A stretch of DNA of 12,682 bases from an uncultured Lachnospiraceae bacterium (GTDB taxonomy: Bacteria; Bacillota; Clostridia; Lachnospirales; Lachnospiraceae): the NCBI GenBank assembly GCA_937916415.1, contig CALGGH010000276.1, positions 1 through 12,682 of the forward strand. Reading direction: 5' to 3'. The notes under the pieces were generated by a model. That model saw only the letters and a program-made list of their open reading frames with translations. It searched no databases and was not told where the DNA came from. The position numbers and the translations under genes were made by a program. This document shows, piece after piece, positions 6,164 through 12,682 of the stretch. Position 1 is the stretch's first letter, and each line of letters begins with the position of its first letter.

Positions 6164-9100
6164 ATGACCGGGTCGTTCGGAAGGTTAAGAATAAATAAAT
6201 TATTGGTGCTGCTCCTTTTGACTGCACTCATTGTATCCCTGTTCCCATGCGGACGGGTTTATGCTTCTGATGCAAAAGAGGGAAAAACCGTACGGGTAGG
6301 ATATTACGAAAATGAGGTCTTTGAAGAGGGAGCCTCTGCGGATGCGGTTAAGACCGGATATGCCTATGAGTATTACCAAAAGATTTCGGAATATACCGGC
6401 TGGCAATATGAGTATGTCTACGGCGGATTTAATGAACTGTACGAGATGCTGCTCACGGGAGACATAGATCTTCTGGCGGGTCTTGCAAAGCGCGATGACA
6501 GGGTGGACGTCATTGGCTACCCCGACTCTCCCATGGGAAATGAAACTTACACTCTCGTGGGACACGACGATGATTCAGTCGATTATTCATTAACGTCGAT
6601 TGAGGGCAAAAGGATCGGCGTGCTGAAAAGCGCCATTGTGGACGTTCTTGAAAGGTTCCTTGCGGATAATTCCATCAAGGCTGGCGTGGTCCCCTTCGAT
6701 GACTATGAGTCCCTTTTTGAGGCGTTCGACAATAAGCAGGTGGACATACTTGCGGCGGAGGGCGACGGAGCCTATGGCAGGTCGCATGCCAGGGTGATCG
6801 GAGTATTCGGAACAAGCGACTACTATCTGTGCGTTAACGTTCAAAGACCCGATCTTCTGGAAGAACTTAATATGGCCCAGTCCCTGCTGACGGTGGAGGA
6901 GCATGATTACGTCAGCATGCTTCAGAGCAAGTACTATTCCTTCAGCGTGTCCAGTCACAACTATTCCGCAGCCGAACTGGAATGGGTCGCTTGCAATGAC
7001 AGCCTGCGGATTGGATACCTGAATGATTATCTTCCCTACAGCGACACTGACGAAAACGGTCGGGTCACGGGCATAATTGCCGAGATGATGCCTGACATGT
7101 TAAAAGAACTGTCAGTGACACAAATTGAGGTTTTCTATACCGGATACGATAAGTTTGATGACATGATAAAGGACATAAATGATGGATCCATAGACTTATG
7201 CTTCCCCGTGGGCGGCGGACTCTTTTACGCTGAGAAAAACGGGATCCATCAGTCCGCGGCCGTGATTTCTGCCATCACCGACCTGGTTTATGAGGGCGAT
7301 TACGCGGATGATGACGTTAAGCATTTTGCGGTAAACGTCAATAACAATATGCAGTACTATTACGTTCACGCCAACTTTCCGGAAGCCGAAATATCTTTTT
7401 ATCCGAACATAGATGCCTGCCTTATGGCGGTGCTGCACGGCGAGGTCGGAGCAACTACCCTGAACGGACTTCGTGCCAATGACATATTAAAAAACAGCAG
7501 ATATAAGGGGCTCTATCCTCAGCAGCTCAGCCACAGTGATGATCGGTGCTTTGGAGTGAAGATTGGCAACGAGGGGCTTCTTAAACTGATCAATCACGGC
7601 ATCAAGGTACTTGGTAACGAGTATTTTCAGGACATTGCCCATCGCTACACAGGTGAACTTTACACCTATACGTTTTCGGACATGGTCAGGGATAACGTGG
7701 GCCTGTTCCTTTCCCTGCTGCTGCTTATAGCGCTGTTTGTCATCGTACTGATCCTTAGGGACGCAAGACGCACCAGACTTGCCAACAGTCTTAAATCCGA
7801 GTTCGTTTCCAACATGTCCCATGAGATAAGAACGCCCATAACCGCCATACTTGGGATGAATGATCTTATCCAGAGGGAATGCCGGGATGAATCCATCCTT
7901 AAGTACTCCGATAACATCGGCAAGGCCGGGGAAAGCCTCCTTGCCATCATCAACGACGTTCTGGACTTTTCCAGGATAGAGTCAGGTCACGTGGAACTGG
8001 TGGTCATGCCATACTCGCTGCCTGAACTTGTAAGCGACATTCGCATGATGATAAAAATGAGGGCGGAGGAAAAGAATCTGAGTTTTGGCGTGGAGGTTGA
8101 TGAAAAACTTCCTGTCATGCCCATCGGAGACGTGCAGAAGCTAAGGCAGGTCATCATGAATCTTCTGACCAACGCCGTCAAGTATACTCAGGAAGGCTCG
8201 GTGCAGCTGTCCATGAAGCTTGTATCCCTGCAGGATGACGAATTCACCATGGAAGTGATCGTGACGGATACGGGAATCGGGATCAAAGAGAGTGAAATTG
8301 ATAAACTCTACACAGCCTTTGACAGACTGGACATGGTCAGAAACCGCAACATAGAAGGTTCCGGGCTTGGTCTTGCCATAACCCGGAGCATGCTGGCGCT
8401 TATGGGCAGTGAGATAAACGTAAAAAGCGTTTATGGCGAGGGATCGAGTTTTTTCTTTGAGATCAGGCAGGGAATATCCGATGGTTCGCCCGTTGGCAGA
8501 TTTGAAGCCGACGGAGCAGCCGGGCCGGTGACCGTAAGACAAAAAAAGTCAGCCACTTTCACGGCACCGGACGTAAGGCTTTTGGTGGTGGATGACACCC
8601 CGATGAATCTTCAGGTGATAACGGGGCTCTTAAAGGGAAACGACCTTCTGATAGATACTGCCGAAAGCGGCATGGAGTGCATTGAGCTCTTTGAGAAAAA
8701 AAAGTACGACTTGGTCTTTCTTGATCAGAGAATGCCCAATCTGGACGGAGTTGACACCTTATCAGAACTGAAAAAGAAATGTCCTGACAAGCTTAGGGAA
8801 ACTCCGATCATATGCCTTACGGCCAATGCCCTTTACGGGGCAAAGGAACAGATGATAAAGGCGGGCTTTGATGACTATCTCACAAAACCCGTCAGCTTAA
8901 ATGACATGGAGCAGGTGATACTTAAGTTTATTTCCGCAGACAGGATTAAAATGACGTGCGAAGCTCCCGAAAAGGAATCGTTGGACGATGAGGACGTTCA
9001 CGTTCCTCAGGCAATAGCAGCCATTAAGGAACTTAAGTGGGAAACCGGCATGGAATACTGCGGGGGCGCAGATGACTATCTGGATGCCCTCGGCATATAT

Positions 9101-9391
9101 GCCGATTCTGTTGATGATAAGGCGGATAAGCTCGAAAAAGACCTTATGGATGAGAATGCGGAAGAAATGTCGCTTCTTCTTCATTCGCTGAAGAGTACGT
9201 CCAAGGCAGTCGGAGCGATCGAACTTACGGAAAACGCCGCTGCCCTGGAATTGTCAGCGAGGAATGGAGACATGGATGCGTTGAGGGAAAACCTTCCAAA
9301 GTTTGTGGATAAATACAGGGAACTGGGCGGAACCATAAGCAGCACGTTAAAACAGGAGGAGTCAGATGCAGAGAAACAGGGTCATCAGTAA
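6164..9391 (+). CDS. Membrane hybrid sensor kinase, SBP-SBP-TM-HisKA-HATPase-REC-HPT (BvgS/EvgS-like)
   Basis: A 1075-aa unorthodox sensor kinase. Residues 1-34 form a signal peptide (RLRINK, hydrophobic core LLVLLLLTALIVSLF, cleavage likely after VYA34). Two tandem periplasmic-binding-protein-like domains (SBP_bac_3 type, about 42-265 and 275-505) form the extracellular sensor, as in BvgS. One TM helix spans 514-531. The kinase core has phospho-acceptor H553 in SHEIRTP, N box N670, G1 DTGIGI (D702) and G2 GSGLGLAI (from G732). The receiver has acidic pair D810/D811, acceptor D854 in LVFLDQRMP, and K908. A C-terminal HPT domain carries H1007 in LLLHSLKSTSKAVGA. All residues needed for a full His-Asp-His-(Asp) phosphorelay are present. 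The ligand is unknown; this SBP class often binds amino acids or small organic acids. The ATG at 6164 has only a weak AGGGG upstream but is the only start that keeps a complete signal peptide. It overlaps the next kinase gene by 26 nt. Confidence 0.93.
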   Translation: MTGSFGRLRINKLLVLLLLTALIVSLFPCGRVYASDAKEGKTVRVGYYENEVFEEGASADAVKTGYAYEYYQKISEYTGWQYEYVYGGFNELYEMLLTGDIDLLAGLAKRDDRVDVIGYPDSPMGNETYTLVGHDDDSVDYSLTSIEGKRIGVLKSAIVDVLERFLADNSIKAGVVPFDDYESLFEAFDNKQVDILAAEGDGAYGRSHARVIGVFGTSDYYLCVNVQRPDLLEELNMAQSLLTVEEHDYVSMLQSKYYSFSVSSHNYSAAELEWVACNDSLRIGYLNDYLPYSDTDENGRVTGIIAEMMPDMLKELSVTQIEVFYTGYDKFDDMIKDINDGSIDLCFPVGGGLFYAEKNGIHQSAAVISAITDLVYEGDYADDDVKHFAVNVNNNMQYYYVHANFPEAEISFYPNIDACLMAVLHGEVGATTLNGLRANDILKNSRYKGLYPQQLSHSDDRCFGVKIGNEGLLKLINHGIKVLGNEYFQDIAHRYTGELYTYTFSDMVRDNVGLFLSLLLLIALFVIVLILRDARRTRLANSLKSEFVSNMSHEIRTPITAILGMNDLIQRECRDESILKYSDNIGKAGESLLAIINDVLDFSRIESGHVELVVMPYSLPELVSDIRMMIKMRAEEKNLSFGVEVDEKLPVMPIGDVQKLRQVIMNLLTNAVKYTQEGSVQLSMKLVSLQDDEFTMEVIVTDTGIGIKESEIDKLYTAFDRLDMVRNRNIEGSGLGLAITRSMLALMGSEINVKSVYGEGSSFFFEIRQGISDGSPVGRFEADGAAGPVTVRQKKSATFTAPDVRLLVVDDTPMNLQVITGLLKGNDLLIDTAESGMECIELFEKKKYDLVFLDQRMPNLDGVDTLSELKKKCPDKLRETPIICLTANALYGAKEQMIKAGFDDYLTKPVSLNDMEQVILKFISADRIKMTCEAPEKESLDDEDVHVPQAIAAIKELKWETGMEYCGGADDYLDALGIYADSVDDKADKLEKDLMDENAEEMSLLLHSLKSTSKAVGAIELTENAAALELSARNGDMDALRENLPKFVDKYRELGGTISSTLKQEESDAEKQGHQ

Positions 9392-12011
9392 TGAACTCAT
9401 GAATACGATACCCTCAAAAGAAGGGATGTCGGCTGCAGAGTGGCTGGCGGAACAAATGCCGGGCGGATTCTTTATATATCGTGCAGATGAGAGCATGGAA
9501 CTTCTGTACGTCAATCAGGCTACCCGCATAATATTCGGCTGTGATACCGTCGAGGAGTTCAGGGATCTTACGGGCAACAATTTTAAGGGGATGGTTCATC
9601 CCGATGATTACAATTCCATCCAGAATTCCATAGACGAGCAGATTGCAAGCGAATCCAACAGTCGCAACATCGACTACGTAGTGTACCGCATAATCCGTAA
9701 GGACGGATCCGTCAGGTGGGTGGATGACTATGGGCATTTTGCCACGCTTCCCGGCTATGGGGAAGTATATTACGTCTTTATTGAGGACATTACCGAGACA
9801 AGACTGGCCGAGGAGGAAAAGGAAAAATCAAGGAATCTGGCCGTGGCCCTGGAACAGGCTGAACATGCCAACGTGGCGAAGAGCGCCTTCCTCTCAAACA
9901 TGAGTCATGAGATAAGAACCCCCATAACCGCCATTCTTGGAATGAATGAGATGATCCAAAGAGAGACTGATAACGGGGTGATTCTTGAGTACTCAGAGAA
10001 CATCAGGAAAGCAGGCCAGAGTCTTTTGGGAATAATCAGTGACATTCTCGATTTCTCCAAGATTGAAACGGGACGAATGGAACTGGACTATGATGAGTAT
10101 TCCCTGACTTCCGTCGTGGTTGATCTCTACAACCTGGTGCAGTTCAGAACGGAGGCTAAGGGTCTGGAGCTTACCTTCAGCGTCGACCCTGACCTTCCCT
10201 CACATTTCATAGGTGACGAGATAAGGATAAAACAGGTAGTGATGAATCTTTTGACCAATGCGGTCAAGTACACCGAAAAAGGCAATGTTGATTTTGAGAT
10301 CAAACTGATCGAAAAGAGGGAGGATTCCGTCCTCATTGAGGTTTCCGTTTCGGACACCGGCATCGGCATCAGACGCGAAGACATGGACAGGCTGTTTGAA
10401 CCCTTTGACAGGCTGGATCTTAAAAAGACAAGGAGCATTGAAGGTTCAGGTCTTGGCCTGGCCATCACGAGGCAATTGCTGTCCATCATGAACAGCGAAC
10501 TCAAGGTGGAGAGCGAGTATGAAAAGGGCTCCAGGTTTTATTTTACGTTATCACAAAATGTTTCAGACTGGACTCCCGTTGGGAATTTTACGCCCGACGT
10601 CAGGGCAAACGAGGAACAGGCGCCTAAGCGCAAGCATGCTCTTTTTACGGCTCCCGGAATGAAACTCCTGGTGGTGGACGACACCCCCATGAACCTGCAG
10701 GTCATCGCGGGGCTCCTTCGCCGCACCAGAATGCACATAGACGTGGCCACCAGCGGAAGGGAGTGCATAGAGAAGTTCGGAAGCGGGCATTATGACCTGG
10801 TATTTCTTGATTACAGAATGCCTCAGATGAACGGCATTGAGACACTGCACGAAATAATGAAAAAGTATCCCGATGAATATGCGAAGACCCCCATAATCTC
10901 ATTAACTGCCAGCGCCGTGTCGGGAGATAAGGAAAAGATGATCAGTGCGGGATTTACGGATTACCTCTCTAAACCCGTCAACATCGATGAGATGGAGCGC
11001 ATGATGATAAAGTACCTGCCGGAGGATGCCGTTGTCTTAAATGCCGGCGATGCGGCCGTGGAAGAGGATGACGAGCTTTCGAAGCTTCCGAGCGTCATAT
11101 TCAATTATGCGCAGCTTGATCCGAAAAAAGGCATTGAGTACTGCGGAGATGCCGAGGATTATCTTTTTGCCATGGAGACCTACGCACTGTCCATAGATGC
11201 CAAGGCAAGTCAGATCGAGGCAGATCTGGATAAGGAGGATTACGAAAGCTACACCATAAACGTTCACTCCCTGAAGAGTACGTCCAATGCCATAGGCGCC
11301 ATGAACCTTTCCGCCAAGGCCAAGGCCCTGGAGGCATCAGTCAAGGCCTCCGACATAGAAACGGTAAAAAGAGATACGCCATCGCTTCTTGAGGATTACA
11401 GAAATCTCAAGGGCATATTAAAAAACGTCCTGCAGCACAGTAAAAAGACCGATGATGCATCAGGCTCCTCCCTGGCAGTGGTTGAAGAAGAGAGAAACCG
11501 CATGCTCAGCCTTGCCCTGGAGGAGGCCGAGAGAGCAAATCTTGCAAAGACGGCTTTTCTGTCAAACGTGAGCCATGAGATCAGGACTCCCATGAATGCC
11601 ATAATCGGTTACTACAACATAGCTCTCAGAAAGCCGGATCTTGACGAAGATACAAGGGAACTTTTGTGCAGCATCGGTGACAGCACAAGACATCTTTTGT
11701 CACTTATAAATGACATACTGGACATGAGCCTTATAGGATCGGGAAAGATAAGGCTTGATCAGTCTGAATTCTCCTTCGGGAGCATGTTGGAACAGTTAAA
11801 CACGGTGACGGAGTCCCAGTGTGATGACAAGGGACTGACGTTTGACTGCAGCGTGATCGGTCATATGGACGACAGGTACGTAGGAGATGACCTCAAACTG
11901 AAACAACTGATATTTAACATTTTAAATAACGCCGTGAGTTACACTGCATCTCCGGGAAAGGTGACGTTTTCCGTCGAGGAAAAAGAGCGCCATGACGATT
12001 CGTTCCTTTGA
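9366..12011 (+). CDS. Cytosolic hybrid kinase PAS-HisKA-HATPase-REC-HPT with a second, truncated HisKA-HATPase
   Basis: An 881-aa soluble protein with no signal peptide or TM. The start is secure: AGGAGG at 9354-9359, 6 nt before the ATG, inside the previous gene. An N-terminal PAS domain (about 27-145, ending FIEDITE) leads into a coiled-coil linker. Kinase 1 has H181 in SHEIRTP, N box N298, G1 DTGIGI (D330) and G2 from G360. The receiver has D438/D439, acceptor D482 (LVFLDYRMP) and K536. The HPT domain has H634 in HSLKSTSNAIGA. A second linker (LALEEAERANLAKTAFLSN) and second HisKA with H737 (SHEIRTPMN) then follow, and an ATPase domain with N box N855 (NILNNAVSY). The protein stops at residue 881, before any G1, F or G2 box, so this second ATPase cannot bind ATP normally. 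The first five domains closely parallel the upstream kinase. The break coincides with a composition change near 12000, pointing to truncation rather than a native end. Confidence 0.88.
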   Translation: MQRNRVISNELMNTIPSKEGMSAAEWLAEQMPGGFFIYRADESMELLYVNQATRIIFGCDTVEEFRDLTGNNFKGMVHPDDYNSIQNSIDEQIASESNSRNIDYVVYRIIRKDGSVRWVDDYGHFATLPGYGEVYYVFIEDITETRLAEEEKEKSRNLAVALEQAEHANVAKSAFLSNMSHEIRTPITAILGMNEMIQRETDNGVILEYSENIRKAGQSLLGIISDILDFSKIETGRMELDYDEYSLTSVVVDLYNLVQFRTEAKGLELTFSVDPDLPSHFIGDEIRIKQVVMNLLTNAVKYTEKGNVDFEIKLIEKREDSVLIEVSVSDTGIGIRREDMDRLFEPFDRLDLKKTRSIEGSGLGLAITRQLLSIMNSELKVESEYEKGSRFYFTLSQNVSDWTPVGNFTPDVRANEEQAPKRKHALFTAPGMKLLVVDDTPMNLQVIAGLLRRTRMHIDVATSGRECIEKFGSGHYDLVFLDYRMPQMNGIETLHEIMKKYPDEYAKTPIISLTASAVSGDKEKMISAGFTDYLSKPVNIDEMERMMIKYLPEDAVVLNAGDAAVEEDDELSKLPSVIFNYAQLDPKKGIEYCGDAEDYLFAMETYALSIDAKASQIEADLDKEDYESYTINVHSLKSTSNAIGAMNLSAKAKALEASVKASDIETVKRDTPSLLEDYRNLKGILKNVLQHSKKTDDASGSSLAVVEEERNRMLSLALEEAERANLAKTAFLSNVSHEIRTPMNAIIGYYNIALRKPDLDEDTRELLCSIGDSTRHLLSLINDILDMSLIGSGKIRLDQSEFSFGSMLEQLNTVTESQCDDKGLTFDCSVIGHMDDRYVGDDLKLKQLIFNILNNAVSYTASPGKVTFSVEEKERHDDSFL

Positions 12012-12621
12012 GTTGGCCCGATTGTCTTTAGCGCAGTTGTTGGATGATATTGCGGAAAGGGATTATACACATGCCAGAATCCCGAAAATGGTAAAAAAAA
12101 GCATGGAACATCAAGAAGATGTTGTGGCTGAATGTACTCTGAATCAAGCGGCTTCTCTTGCCCGCTCAATTGTTTATAGAGGGGTAGGTGATGATTTGAA
12201 TCTGTACCCGGTTTCTGCAGAAAAGAAACTGTCCCGATCCAGACAGAGAGGAGAAACATTGTGCAGTATCCCGGCAGACGAGATGACAGTCAAAGACTAT
12301 CTTTTTGTCGCTAAATCTCTGTCAGATGGAGAGTCTTTTACTAAAGGAACCGTATCGAGTGTTTTCGCTTTCTTCAATGATTATGGCTTTGACCCTATGA
12401 TGACGCGAGTGTTTGCATCGTATGCATATTTCAAGAATCCGGCACCTTTGACTGCATTGCCGCTACAATCTGTTTTAGGGACATATTATCGGAACACTGC
12501 GGAAAAACTTGTGTCAATGGGAGTTATGCGGAAGACCTCGGATAAGGATTATGAACTTGCTGGCGACGCACTGAGTATTTTGAAAACGGTATCGAGCCAA
12601 AGGATTCTGTCGGAAATGTAG
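11992..12621 (+). CDS. Unrecognised 209-aa protein, possibly 5'-truncated
   Basis: I do not recognise this protein. It is soluble, with helical, charged N-terminal sequence (SFELARLSLAQLLDDIAERD), a middle part with SLARSIVYRGVGDDLNLYPV and DYLFVAKSLSDGESF, and a C-terminal segment (LQSVLGTYYRNTAEKLVSMG, then VMRKTSDKDYELAG) that could form a winged-helix-like fold. That fold guess is weak. The first ATG lies inside the last codons of the kinase gene in another frame, 20 nt before its stop. Only a poor GAGG (11974-11977) lies upstream. The kinase-derived first residues are probably not part of the original protein, so it is best read as a C-terminal portion fused at a junction near 12000. Base use is AT-richer than the kinases. 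A real start further in (for example the Met at MVKKSM) cannot be excluded. Confidence 0.55.
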   Translation: MTIRSFELARLSLAQLLDDIAERDYTHARIPKMVKKSMEHQEDVVAECTLNQAASLARSIVYRGVGDDLNLYPVSAEKKLSRSRQRGETLCSIPADEMTVKDYLFVAKSLSDGESFTKGTVSSVFAFFNDYGFDPMMTRVFASYAYFKNPAPLTALPLQSVLGTYYRNTAEKLVSMGVMRKTSDKDYELAGDALSILKTVSSQRILSEM

Positions 12622-12682
12622 AAGAGTGATGTTACCGGTTCATTGACCTGTACCCATATGCGCAAAAATGGCCGTTTTTGAC

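Noticed and set aside
6164..6265. Lipoprotein signal (cysteine at residue 29 of the first kinase)
   Set aside because: LFPC does not fit the lipobox, and a normal signal peptidase I site (VYA) lies five residues later.
12663..12680. CAAAAA / TTTTTG inverted repeat after the last gene as a terminator
   Set aside because: The stem is only 6 bp of nearly all A-T pairs with no GC core; too weak, and the window ends here.

Overview
The window looks like a low-to-medium GC Firmicute, most likely Lachnospiraceae. The evidence is the style of the ArgRS and AI-2E transporter genes, AGGAGG ribosome binding sites, a multi-copy-type PD-(D/E)XK-like protein I associate with this family, and the large PAS or SBP hybrid kinases. 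This is recognition from memory; no search was run.

Layout. (1) 1-3004: a housekeeping pair on the + strand, argS and an AI-2E family exporter gene 16 nt downstream, probably one operon. (2) 3005-3346: a tandem 22/23-bp duplication, a near-consensus promoter, tRNA-Val(TAC) and tRNA-Met(CAT), and an unusually long 23-bp terminator hairpin whose 5' arm starts inside the tRNA-Met acceptor strand. (3) 3347-5640: a decayed accessory zone. It holds a short C-terminal protein remnant, a bidirectional terminator, a - strand PD-(D/E)XK-like gene broken by one extra base in a G tract, the start of a small prophage/ICE-type protein that runs into scrambled sequence, and a phage-type primase-helicase remnant with a large internal deletion. 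This is consistent with an old integration hot spot next to tRNA genes. (4) 5641-6163: a 523-bp non-coding leader with a good sigma70-type promoter, a perfect 25-bp palindrome just after the predicted start of transcription, a second weaker promoter and an imperfect ~77-bp tandem repeat. (5) 6164-12011: two overlapping genes for paralogous hybrid histidine kinases. The first is secreted-sensor, membrane-anchored (signal peptide, two SBP domains, TM, HisKA, HATPase, REC, HPT). The second is cytosolic (PAS, HisKA, HATPase, REC, HPT) and continues into a second HisKA and a truncated HATPase. (6) 11992-12621: an unrecognised 209-aa reading frame that starts where the second kinase is cut off, with AT-richer composition. 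The join near 12000 looks like a recombination or insertion boundary.

How the genes fit together. The two kinases are probably co-expressed (26-nt overlap, strong internal RBS) and each carries a complete internal His-Asp-His phosphorelay ending in an HPT domain. An external ligand (SBP domains) and a cytosolic cue (PAS) could therefore feed the same downstream response regulator. No DNA-binding response regulator lies in the window. The most unusual item is the second kinase's extra, truncated transmitter and the foreign-looking junction that ends it. I did not find a clear new defence or mobile system.
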